A stretch of 64,000 nt of DNA from Parelaphostrongylus tenuis (Eukaryota > Nematoda > Chromadorea > Rhabditida > Metastrongylidae). The notes under the pieces are model-generated. The model was not told where the DNA came from. It ran no database searches and was given only the letters and a program-made list of their open reading frames with translations. Every line of letters begins with the position of its first letter. Within the stretch, counting starts at the first letter, position 1. The DNA lies in the NCBI GenBank assembly GCA_019055375.1, contig JAHQIW010004394.1, forward strand, positions 1 to 64,000, in the 5' to 3' direction. The translations under genes were made by a program, and so were the position numbers. This document shows, one piece after another, positions 1 to 11,000 of this stretch.

Positions 1-199
1 TGAGGATCCTGCGACGTTGACGAAGCCGGCCGACCGACAGAAAGGACCAGGTGGTCTGAGCGGCCGGCCGGTACGCTGCTTGCCACAGCCTTCCCCCGTC
101 GTCGCAGTCGACGGACCGCGTCCGCACGCGATTGGCTGAAATACGGCGCGCTTTTGGCTGCGCGCCAATTTCAAATTCTCTCCATCAATTGATTTGAGT
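1..199. other. GC-rich stretch without a recognised gene
   Basis: This stretch is clearly richer in G+C than the rest of the window and holds repeated CCGGCC motifs near positions 28-32 and 60-70. I see no splice-bounded open frame or tRNA in it. It could be the edge of a promoter or 5' region of a gene lying outside the window, but nothing shows this directly. Confidence 0.3.
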
Positions 200-514
200 A
201 GGTTAGCGCAGTGGTTAGAGGTGCTATGCCACGCACACACGTGGCGAATGGTTCGATCCTGCGCTCAAGGCTCGCGAAGCCTTCGATTTCTCCGTTGGTT
301 GGGTATTGATGGCTGAGTCGTCTGGGAGAATAGCACGGAGCACTGATCTGATACACCCACCAGTAGGCCTACCGCGAGTCATTGCACAGGACCTATATGC
401 ACACAAACACCTCGAACAATGTTCGGCACAGTCGAATGCATGGCGCTTACCTCAGGGACTGATCAACGCCGACGGCTTTATCCTTTATCCCCTTTATCCT
501 TTCGTCAAGTGGTG
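200..514 (+). repeat. tRNA-derived SINE-like repeat, family A (copy 1)
   Basis: The head reads TAGCGCAGTGGTTAGAGG, which resembles a Pol III box A, and is followed 40-50 bases on by GGTTCGATCC, which resembles box B. The body carries the family words found in many other copies here (TCTGGGAGAATAGCA, GAATGCATGGCGC, CTCAGGGACTGATCAACGC) and the tail is a run of CTTTATCC repeats. More than ten copies occur in the window on both strands. I infer a tRNA-derived short interspersed element. Confidence 0.7.
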
Positions 515-1397
515 CATATCGCTACGGCAGTTTCATCCACCGCTGTTGAATGATAGATGGTCTTTGCAGATATGCGTTCGCTGCTACGCGTAAAAGTGTT
601 CGCAGCGACTGAACTCATGGCGATTAATAATCTTGATCTCTGGCGGGAGGAAGGGAAAAGGTGGGGAGAGAGTTCCGGGAGGGGGAGGGAGCCTTGTGCT
701 AACTCATCCTGACTGTCATGGAACTCTCAGGTAGAGAGTCCTGTGAAACTCTGAACTCAATCGCAGTGAGGATCATAAGCCGAAAGTATCACTCAAGGAT
801 TGATCAGCAAGTGGAGTACTGCTACAAGAGTTTGCGTTGTTCAATAATAGATGGTCCTTGCAGATATGTTCGCTGCTGGCGCTAAAAGTGTTCGCAACGA
901 TTTACTTCAGGGAAGTATAATTTCTTTGATCTGGGCAAAGGATAAAGTCTCGGCGTTGAGCAATCCCTGGAAGATACGAGCCATGCATTCGACTTCATCG
1001 AGCATCGTGAGAGGTGACTGAATGCTCGTCTGGTCTTTACCAATCACTCTCGATAGCCTACCGATCTATTAAATAAGTGCTGCAATCCTTCCAGACAAGT
1101 CTGGTGCCAAATCACCAATTCTGGGAACGATGGGAGGCTTGGAGACCTTTTGTAGCGATACTGAACCATCAACCACATGTGTATTGATTCTTCTTGTAGA
1201 TTACAAGATATTCGAATAGTATAATCATTTAATCGTAGCTATACAGGAACATAAACTCAAAAAATTAAGAATAGAGGCTGCTCAATAGCTTGAAAAGAAT
1301 TTGTGAGAAAAATGACGCTTGGGTAGCTAATTTTCGTAAAAGTTGAGGTCTGTTGACATTGGCAGTAGTTCACTAGAATAATACAGTACTAGTGGGT
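515..1397. repeat. Repeat-rich stretch: short direct repeat and a reversed family A copy
   Basis: Positions about 544-606 and 838-900 are a direct repeat of about 60 bases (both contain ATAGATGGTC and AAAAGTGTTCGCA). Positions about 936-1150 are a minus-strand family A SINE-like copy: the tail word AAAGGATAAAG comes first and the TCCAGACAAGTCTGG word later; its tRNA-like head is missing. No gene is seen. Confidence 0.5.
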
Positions 1398-1650
1398 GAA
1401 GCTGTGGCCTAATCGTTAGTGATCCAGGTTATCAAGAAGCGAGGTGCTGGTTTGACATGCAAGGAGATTTGCTCGACCAGTACTCTACAGCGTTCATGAA
1501 GAAGACGAAATTCTCAAGCAGCAGTCGAGTCAGCAGTCGAAATGTTCGAAGACCGTTGTGGAGGATGAATGAGAGGAAAAGAATGGTAATGTGAGAAGTG
1601 TTTGGGATCCGTCAAGCAGATCGTGATAACGGGTCGTATGGAATAATCAT
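1398..1650 (+). repeat. tRNA-derived SINE-like repeat, family C (copy 1)
   Basis: The copy begins with a box A-like GTGGCCTAATCGTTAGTGAT and carries family words GCAGCAGTCGA, GGAGGATGAATGAGAGG and GGGATCCGTC. The same body appears at about 2291, 4250, 31270, 54545 and 58350 on the plus strand and at about 8383 and 13690 on the minus strand. After it, to about 2290, I see no gene. Confidence 0.55.
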
Positions 1651-2290
1651 AAAAGTAATACAGTACTCTAGAAAACAATGATTTTCGTGTTGTGAATTAC
1701 TAGAGTAATTTTCTCTTTGTCGAATGGCAACTATGACAGACGTTGGCAAAGTTAACTTTATAGTTGTTTATCTAGAGAACCGAATAAGACATTTCAGCAC
1801 ACTTTGTAATAAATCGCAAAAACCTGTGAAAAATGAGCGCAGAGCCAAATTCATGCCTAAAAAGGTGGTTTTTATACGGAAAAATTTTGTTGAATTTTAT
1901 CAAAAAACACAAAGAGCTAGGGAACAAAGTCGATAGAATATCTAGCAGGATGTGGTCATAGAGACTATCAGAATGATTTTCCCTAAGAAATACAAATCTT
2001 TCCTTCTCGAAGAGATGATATACTGATAAGCTTTACATATTTCTCATACAAATCGAAAAATTATTCCATATCTTGATCCAACTTTGCTTCACTAACCAAC
2101 AAGTACACATTTTGTGCTCTGCTGAATTTTTGTAGATTTCCAGGACATCGTTTTTTGACCCACTAGAAATTCTTGTTTTATCTACTAGAACAAAAGAAAT
2201 CTTAGTATTAATAGAAATCTACATATCGCAATTTCATGTTCAGACGGTAGCAATGTGTCATGTCGTGTTACTATGTAATATTTATAATGC

Positions 2291-2590
2291 TGGGTGGGGG
2301 GTAAGCGCAGGAGGTTAGTGATGCAAGCTATCTGGAGGCAGCACCCATGTCCCTTTCCCAACGCTCTCCCGCAAATCCACATGAGAACACCCTAGCCTGA
2401 CTATTCCTAAAACTGCATGGAAAGCCAGCTTGATCAGCATCCTACGACATGTGAAGCAGAAGTAGAAACATCACGCGAAGTGTTCAAAAATCTCTGTGGA
2501 AGATGAATGCGAGGAAACGACTTGAATGCAAGTGATGGGATCCGCACAGACTTAAATGCAAGTGATGAGATCCCCGTCATATAAAAGATA
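2291..2590 (+). repeat. tRNA-derived SINE-like repeat, family C (copy 2)
   Basis: The head GTAAGCGCAGGAGGTTAGTG resembles box A. The family tail GGAAGATGAATGCGAGGAAACG and the segment ATGCAAGTGATGGGATCC are present, the latter duplicated about 35 bases later. Assignment is by shared words with the other family C copies. Confidence 0.5.
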
Positions 2591-3584
2591 TGCTATGCAT
2601 AAGTGATACTGGTCACTATTTCCTTGGATTAGTAGGCTGACATAGGTTGGTCTGAAATTTTTATTTTGCAATTTCTTTTTTGGTACGTACGAGCTCAGGT
2701 CAATTACGATCAGCTTCAAAACAAAGTTTTGCGTATCTACAAGGTAGTGTAAGAGTGGAAAAGTCAGTCTGAAAAATACAGATAAGACTAAAATATAAGA
2801 GTACTGTAGCATTATAAAACAGAGGAGTAAGGCTCCGATAGGATAGTAAATATTTAGATACTAAATGGATACTTTTTATGATTTTTTTTTAGTATATGAG
2901 AACAGAAATGTCTGTCAGCATAAGCGTGTTATTAAATGTCGATAGTGACGTATGCCCACGACGCTGCAGCACACCTGTATGATGGGTTGCTGTTGAAGGA
3001 TAACACGTTCTAGCGTAAGAGAACAATTGTGTGCACACAAGCCTAGTCGCTCGTGTTGTGCTACGTGTTTCAACACTGTTTTCCCCGGAGTGAATTGAAC
3101 ATTCGGTGTTATAGTTAGTCTCAGCTGACGTCAAGCCGGTTTCCAGCAATCCTCATCAGTAGCAAATTTCTTCCACTTCACCCAATTCCCTATATAAAAG
3201 AGAATCACCACTAGTTTTGGGAATCCTATCACTTTACGTGCAGTGCAACATCTTCAGCGTCGATTTCCGTACGTAGGAGATTGGCTGAACCGGAAGGTAT
3301 GTGCTAATGATGAGGCTTGCTGGAATGGGCCAAAGCGTACGTTTAGCACTAGAAGATGCCATAACAGGCCTCATATCAAAGAGGTCTGTCATATATATAT
3401 GCGTCGACTCCAAGCGTGATGTATATATATGATGTAATAATTATTATCGCTACATTGATATATCTAGTTCACTCCGTGAAGCAAAACTCCGTCTCACTCA
3501 AAAATTAAGCTCAAGCGTCTTTCAGTACCTTAAAGTGATTTTTTTCACAAAATAAATGCAATGATATATTCATGAAAGCGTGGA
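2591..3584. other. No gene seen
   Basis: AT-rich sequence with short open frames only. A TATATAAAAG string lies at about 3190-3200, followed by sequence containing a GT donor-like site at about 3297, but no coding frame could be connected to it. Short TA runs occur at 3392-3430. Confidence 0.4.
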
Positions 3585-3845
3585 ACCAGTGATTTGAGAT
3601 TCCTTGAGATTGAGTTGTTCGATCCCGAGCCATAGACTCGCAAAATCTTCCATTCTTGCTAGGTTTGTAAATTAAATGTCAGCCTTATCTCAAAGTTACC
3701 AGCCTTCACTAGATATATCTTTAGGCTACCGCAAGTTATTGCTCAGATTACAATCACATTCAGTCATCACTAAGGTGTTACGAATGGAAACCAACGCATG
3801 GCATACCACTTGAGGATAGATCGATATTGAAACGCTTTATTCTTT
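3585..3845 (+). repeat. Degenerate family A SINE-like copy
   Basis: The words TTCGATCCCGAGC, AACGCATGGCATAC and the tail TTTATTCTTTATTC match the order of elements in family A, but the box A region is eroded. This is an old copy. Confidence 0.4.
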
Positions 3846-4249
3846 ATTCTTTCTTATACTTAGAGAATAAGCAGATTTATTGAGCTAAACAAGATAAATA
3901 AGCTGAAGCATCTGTTTCGATGAGTGAGTGACTAGAGAGCGTTTCTATTGTTATGCCGTAGCAGTTGCTCGACTTAGCGAGAACCAGCTGCATATGTTGG
4001 AAACGCAAAAAACTCAACTCTAAATTTATTTCAACACATTTTTCCTGGATTTCTACTCCTTACGCCCTGAATATATTACAGGGATAACTAGTGATAGTTA
4101 AAACATACTAGGGATACCGATTACGTGATTTATCGACATCTACAGTAATTAGTCGTCCATCGTTTCCTACAGAAATTCGTCTAAACACATCTGTGAACGA
4201 GAAACACCTTAGTTCTTTGAACTTAAATTCCATATAAAAAACATTTGTG

Positions 4250-4570
4250 GGCGCAGTAGCGCAGTGATTGGTCATGCTGTGTTTCAGGAAGTAAGGTGAT
4301 GAGTAGAGCGTTAATTCAATTCCCTCTCGCAACAATCTCAAGCAATCAATCAACTGGGAAAATGTTAAGGAACGTTTTAGCTCAGAAACTCGAATTGTCT
4401 TGACCAGTATTCTCAGTCATTTATGAAGAAGATGGAATCCTGAAGCAGCAGTCGAAGTAGCACATGAGATGCTCCGGAGACCATCCTGGAGGATGAGGAA
4501 GAGGAAACGAATCGAATGAAAAAACTCTAAGATCCGCTGGGTAAATTGGAATGACGGGCTGCATATAAAA
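4250..4570 (+). repeat. tRNA-derived SINE-like repeat, family C (copy 3)
   Basis: The head GGGCGCAGTAGCGCAGTGAT is box A-like. Later come the family words GAAGAAGATGGAATCCTGAA, GCAGCAGTCGAAG and GGAGGATGAGGAAGAGGAAA. It shares body and order with the copies at 1398 and 54545. Confidence 0.55.
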
Positions 4571-4643
4571 AAAAAGAGAACAGACATTTAATTTAAGAAA
4601 TTGACCTTCTTTCAAACTCGGCATCGAAGATAATTATTGATTC

Positions 4644-4986
4644 AAGTATGAAAACTTTAATTCACTATCATATTAAATAGGTCGCTTGAGATATACAAAT
4701 ATGGCCTACAGTAACCCAAAGATAATTGCGTTTTCGATAGATGATTTTTTACGCTCACTCCTTTTATTGGTGAAATATCTACTGTTAAGATACATAATTT
4801 ACCGGAAAAGTCATAAGTATGAAAACTTTGATTCACTATCATATTCAATAGATCGCTTGAGATATACAAATATCGGCCTACAGTAACCCAAAGATAATTG
4901 CGTTTTCGATAGATGATTTTTTACGCTCACTCTTTTTAATATTGAAATATCTACTATTAAGACACATGATTTACCGGAAAGTCATA
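4644..4986. repeat. 171-bp tandem duplication (two units)
   Basis: Unit 1 begins at 4644 and unit 2 at 4815, each starting AAGTATGAAAACTTT and ending near ACCGGAAA(A)GTCAT. The units are almost identical, including the long shared stretch around GGCCTACAGTAACCCAAAGA and the TTTTCGATAGATGATTTTTT run. Overlapping open frames on both strands are by-products of the duplication. Confidence 0.9.
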
Positions 4987-7448
4987 ACTATTTTCGGATC
5001 TACATCGGCAAAAAATCATTTAGGAAAACATCTGATGAGCGATTTTATTGACTCATTTGACATTTCAGTGAAGTTCAATCCTCAGTTTGACTGTCGAAAC
5101 AAGTCAGAATAAGTGCACGTAAAGAAAGTGTCGATGGAATATCACGAGGACAACGATCCGACGACAATTTGCTGGCAAAGAGAGAGGAGGTATGGATGGA
5201 GGTGTGGGCGGTGGGTGGTGGAATGAGTGTGTATGTGTGCCTCGCTTTACACTCGTCGGCCAGCACGGATGCGCCTGGTGGGCTGAACCTGCTCGCTCGG
5301 ATCACCCTAGCAAACTGGGCCATCCCCCGTAGATATCGAAAGACACTAGAGAAAAAAGAATTTCTTTACACGTCGACTAGATATAGTCACTCGGACGGAA
5401 TCGCTCGATAGTCGCCCAATTAGGTCGAATCAGACAGGAAAAGGTGACAAAAAGTGGAAAAACGAGTCGTTAAGGCGTTTCGAAATGGGTGTGGATAACA
5501 TTCGTGGCGAACATAGTCATCTACTGGCCAGCTATGAAATGGTGCCATTGTCTGTTATTGTCATTTAAGCTTCGTTTTTGTTTCCTCCCCAAAATACTGG
5601 TAAGCAGTGATGGGAAGTGTATCAGAATTCGAGATACTCCAAAGACTTCTTTATTCAGATTACAGAGAAACGATGCTGTGTTACGAAGACAGTTCAAATG
5701 ATAAAACAGGTCATAATTTCACAAAATTTGGTGCTGCTATAACAACAACTCTCCTCTTAAGCTTTGCTGGTTAGAGGAGTTTCTTTTTCCGTTGTCCAGC
5801 GTTACCGTGCCAGCACGTTTCCAAATTCCTATCACTAGTGGGTAGAAATCCGCGTTTAGGGGATATTTGCTGCAACGCAAACAAGCTTCTTCCAGCATTG
5901 CGGAAATTTATGGCGTTAGCTAACTCTAGACTGGGATTTTGGATCTAAATACCGGGATATAGACTACTCGATTCTCTTCCTAAAGATGATTCCTTGCTGT
6001 GTATCACATTTCCAGAGTAGGAAACTGTTCTGCCGTCATGTTAAATCGGTATCATATCGTAGGGGCTCAAATATATCAAGACAATTTTAACTGTTCTCGG
6101 TTCGATTCCACACCCAGAGCTAGCTGACCAAGCTCTATTCTTTCAGAGTTGGATAGATTGCTACAGGACTTATTTGGCGTAATAAAAACACTCCTTCGGT
6201 ATATCGGGAAGCCAGTGCAACTTTCTGATTAGGAAAAAAGATATGCAATCCTCTATCATGCTTACTGAGATCGATAGCAATGACTCATCCAAAGGAGTTG
6301 GATCAAATCCGAAATCTTCATCTGCAAACTTTCAAATCACACAGTCACGTTGCCAGTGTCCCGGATGCTGGACCTCACACTGATCAACCTCATTGATGTA
6401 TACTTTGAATGTTTGTGTTCTACTGGCTTATGTTTATTCTAGCACTCTAGTTCTTTAGAAGGGCTGCAACACTAGTCTAGATGAGTCAATTTTTATGGTT
6501 TACTACAAAGTTATCTGTGGCTAGTGCCAGGTGAATCCCTCTACTGTGTGTCGCAGTTTGGTAGCCAGAAACACCTCCTTGACCGCGGAGAGGCGAGGAT
6601 GTTGCCCGGAAAACGTCAGAATTTCTATTCTGTCCACCAATTGCTGATTGAACTTTGACTTTTATGTATGGGACATTTTGTCCCAATCTTAGCGTAATCT
6701 CTCGAGGAAGGATGCCTTGCCATCAAGGGTAACGGGCATGAAGCATTAGATGGCAGCTCAGCTCAGTGCTTGCGATTGTGAACGTAATCAGAGACGATTA
6801 GAAAGACCATTTATTGGATAGAGTATTTTCTAAGACAACATAAATATATTCAAGAAAGCTCACATAGCAAACCCCAGCTATTGACGTAGCACGCATGACT
6901 GCTAGAAAATCAACACTACTAAATCTTCCCACCTACAACCAATGCTGTATCGTACATAATGACAGATAAATAAAATGCAAATGCTCGAAAAGGACAATAT
7001 AATATATTAAAAAAATAAGGAACACATTATTAGCCACCAGGAAATTATTGATTATTCCCAAGATGATGCTCTTTTGTGAGGACTACAAAAAGTACAATAG
7101 CGAATAACTGTTTACAATGGTTTACGCTAATACTGGTTTATCCTGTGAATTTCGTGAATCTAAAATTCTCAATAAACAAAATATTGGCATGTGAATCACT
7201 ATTTTGTTAACTTCTAAGCAGGCAGTTTTACTTAGTACACACAAGCATTTACTACCATCCACACCTTTTAAGTAGTATTTCTCTCCATGATGCTGGTAAA
7301 TTGAGTATGTACACCTACTAATCTAGCCAAATGAGCACCTAGAAGAGCGCCATATGACAATACATAAAGACTCCAAAAGTAGCTTCAAACAAGGTGGCAC
7401 ATTCCAAGAAACATGACGTAATATTACAGCTGTTATTAGCATGTACTA
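4987..7448. other. Gene-poor stretch, no supported gene
   Basis: No recognisable exon was found on either strand. About 5075-5411 is more GC-rich and is open for about 80 codons on both strands, but neither translation resembles a family I know and no splice signals frame it well. The remainder is AT-rich with short frames only. Confidence 0.4.
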
Positions 7449-8001
7449 CTAGGTTGAGGAAAAAGTTCCTTGACATCCGCGAAAAGTTCAAATTCTCTGT
7501 TTCTTTCACAGAGTATCGGTTACTGCAAATCCATGGGAATATCTTAGTAATATTTCCATAAAAACTTCCACAACAACGCCAATTATAGCCCATCAAATTG
7601 ATTCACATTGATTCTCGAAAGCGCGCTGTTTCAGCAAAACAATGACAAATCTTACACCGCAAAGCAGACTAAGGAAAAGTTTGAGACTTGGAGTCTAGGT
7701 GTCGCCGCACCCAGCCTACACTTCGACCGGTTATGATCTTTTCCTCTCAATGGAACATTTCCTACGTGGGACGTTGTTTAGAGACATTTTACATGGAACT
7801 GAAGAGGCATGTCAGGAGTTTTCTGATTCAAAGTCAAGGAATAGTATCTCGAGCGGATTCGAAAGCTTGCAGATCGTTGGCAAAAGATCGTGGATAATGA
7901 TGGCCTTTATTCTGATGAATAAATGTTGTTAGTTCTAATCAAGTTTATGTAGAAACTTTGAATTTTCAGCGGATGTTGAGATACTTTATCCCAAACCTGA
8001 C
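7449..8001 (+). mobile_element. Internally deleted mariner element with both terminal repeats
   Basis: The left end reads CTAGGTTGAGGAAAAAGTTC and the right end, on the minus strand, reads TCAGGTTTGGGATAAAGT; both continue into a shared CATCCGC...TTCAAA block, giving inverted ends of about 40 bp of the mariner type. The right half encodes the C-terminal part of a mariner transposase in several broken frames: AKQTKEKFETW at about 7660, HPAYTSTGYDLFLSMEHF at about 7702-7755 and RWQKIVDNDGLYSDE ending at about 7920. The middle, with most of the catalytic domain, is missing, so it is a non-autonomous remnant. Its right end lies about 35 bp beyond the stop codon of the minus-strand GID8 gene, i.e. 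in that gene's 3' flank. Confidence 0.85.
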
Positions 8002-8035
8002 ATAATCAATCTTCCACAATTAAAAGAAGCACATT

Positions 8036-11000
8036 TCAAAGATTAACACGAAGTCCCACCAAAAGTGTTCGCGCGATCGTGTTGGTGTCAGTGGACGGAC
8101 CAGAACTAGGCATACCATATCTTCCGGTATTTGGATACGGAGGAGCCGAAGTCTTCTCGTCATCCCGTTCTGTTATCAGTTGCTTCTGGGCCCATACGAT
8201 CATCCGTAGCAGCGCCTCCAAACGAGGAGCAGCTGGTCGATTCAGTGCCCGGAGAACAGCACCATTCACTTCAGTGGACACCTCAAAAACAATGTAAACA
8301 ATTGACAACTATGAAAGTTGTAACTTTTTCTACGGAATTTCGTGGTCAGCAAAACAGTAGTACAGCCTTTTTTTAAAACTTTTACTTCATACGACCCGTC
8401 ATCACATTATATTTTGCGGATCCCAGTACTTCTTGCATTCCATTCGTTTCCTCAAATTCATCGTCGTAAAGATCTTCGAACATTTCACGTGTTAATTCGA
8501 CTCTCGCTTGAGGATTTCGTCCTCATAAACCTTTAGAAAAATGGTCGCGGAGATCCCATGCAATTTTAGAGGAGTTCCAGCTAAGGAGCTCTTCATTTCA
8601 TTGAAGAGGAGCGATGGCTGAGGAGATCGAACCAGCGCTTACCTTCCTCATAGTCTGCATCACTAACCACTGGTCCATCGTTACTCAAAGACATAGTAAT
8701 GTATCATGTACTCAGATAGCTTTACAAAGGCACGCTATTCTATGAGCCTTGAAATCGCGTTCCTTCCCTAATTAAACATACAATTTTTCTAAGAAGTATC
8801 TGCCTTGCATTTTGATGTTGTTGAAATCGCTACTGTATAAATGTACTTTCTTCCACAATCTCTACTCTTGAGATTTGACTAAAATTGCCAAAATGATCAA
8901 TACAATGTCCTTTTTCTCCTTGGAATTTAGAAGCAAAGATTACATGGATTGGCGATAACTTTCGTAAGAAATTCACTACTGCAAAATTATATTGTAAGGA
9001 AATGATCGAAGTCTGCGAACAGTAAAACGTGGCACACCATTTGTCGCTGAGATTGATCGAGCAGCTTTCCGAATGGACTCTCCGAGGGTTTCTCAAAAGC
9101 GAGAAGAGCAAACGTCTTCTCCAATCTGTCCAGCTGAGAATCGGTCAGCATGCTATCATTTGAAAGGTTTTCCTGAGCGTACTCCAGAGATTTTTCCATT
9201 TCTCTGGAAAATGAAATTTTCAAAGAAGTATGTATAAATTAGTCAAAAGAACATGGATGAAAGAATGATAGAGTTTTATTGCGACTTATGATAACGAATG
9301 ATCTTTTTATACTGGAAATTATATGTACCCACCCTCTTCTTATCATTTCAATCAAATTCTGCTGCATAAGATGAAATCGAACTTCCCGATTTTCCTCAAG
9401 CAGAGTTGGACAAAGTTCCTTGACCTGCAACCAACATGATTAATTAGCTTACAGCACAAATTCAAAGTGATACATGCAAACTGAAATTGGACAGTTTCTC
9501 ATTTCCTATTACCAAATCACTATCAAGTCCGTAACCCCATAGGTACGAAGGGTCCGAGCCAAGCCGGGTAATTTCTACAGGCTAGACCGCAATGGATATT
9601 CGGTAGTTGTATAGCAAAATTTGGATTATACGGGGTCACTACCGCGATGAATAGGGCGAAATCACTCATGAAACTTTTGGAAACATAATTCCAGAAAAAG
9701 GGATGCTCAACTTCCAAAAAATTTCCCATGTTTCAACAAGAATACCACATCCTCAGGGTTGAACGAATTCACAATTATTTCTGAACGATTTTTTTTTGCA
9801 TTCTATTCATGTTTGTAGTCATAGTTTCAGCTTAAGATATGCGAACTTTGATACCAAGCTTGGTTGATTAACTGATTGATTAGTTTATTCATTTGCAGTG
9901 ATGCTTGAAGATGGATTTTTGTGGAGATGATAAATGAAAGAAATGATTGAGATACGAACAGATATAATAGAAGTTTCAGAATGGCAGTAATAGCTCAAAA
10001 TATGAAATTTATGCCTGATTTTCCTCTCAAAAATGAGAGCTTTTCGAGGAAACATTTACGTTCAACCAGAAATAACCTTACTGAAGTCTTTCTATCATTT
10101 CACCAATTAAATTCCTTTAAAACGATAAATCTTTGGATTTCGTACGGTACTAGATTACAGTGATAGAAACGAGCCCCTCGCTGCAGGTCGATCGTGTAGC
10201 ATGCGAGGATAGAAATCAAGGTCGTGTTCAACGGGTTGAAGATTTAGCATGCCACGTCAGTTGTTACAAACTGGTCGTAACACTAAGATGGTATTAGGCC
10301 TTCTCATAAGATATGGCACTAGAGCAATAAACACCAGATTTGATAATACACACAGAATGGTAGTAGTCATTTGATAGCCCGAATCTCGATAATTTTGATG
10401 CTAATACTGGTTTTCAAAGTGATCTATATAAAGCTCTTAGAGCTAAAAGATCATGTTTCACACTAGAAAGAGTTACTCGTCACTCGCACCTTATTGCGGG
10501 TCCGTTTGCAATGTTTTCAGAAAATCTGCACCTCAAGACAACATAAGAAAGATTTTTTCTTTCAATTCCCATACAAAAAACCTACAAACTTCTCCACAAG
10601 ATGATAAAATTTCTCAATGTAAGTGAAAGTCGCGCGGTTCTCGAAAAACGTGCTTTTTGGAGGCGGTCGTTAAAGATCGCTGCGCACAGCGTTACTTATT
10701 TGAAAAAATTTTCTCCTTTCCGGGAAAATTTCTAGGTTTTTTGTATCAAAGTTGTAGAGGAGACTTTGTTCTATATTTCTATGGGTACAAAACTCTTTTT
10801 TTGTTCACACTGCCAATAAACTCTAAGCAACGAGCTAACTACTTCGAATGTTAAACATGATTTTCTTTCTGCTCTAACAGCTTATATAGACCGCTTCAAA
10901 AACCAGCCTTATCACCAAAATTGCTGCAACTCGGGCTATCAAATGACTACCACTAAACCATGTATATTATTAAACTTGACGTTTATTGCTCTAGTACTGA

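Noticed and set aside
3185..3310. TATA-box-like TATATAAAAG with a downstream donor-like site
   Set aside because: No coding exon could be attached, and TATA-like strings are expected by chance in this AT-rich sequence.
5075..5411. GC-richer region open on both strands for about 80 codons
   Set aside because: No recognisable domain, no consistent splice sites, low-complexity composition.
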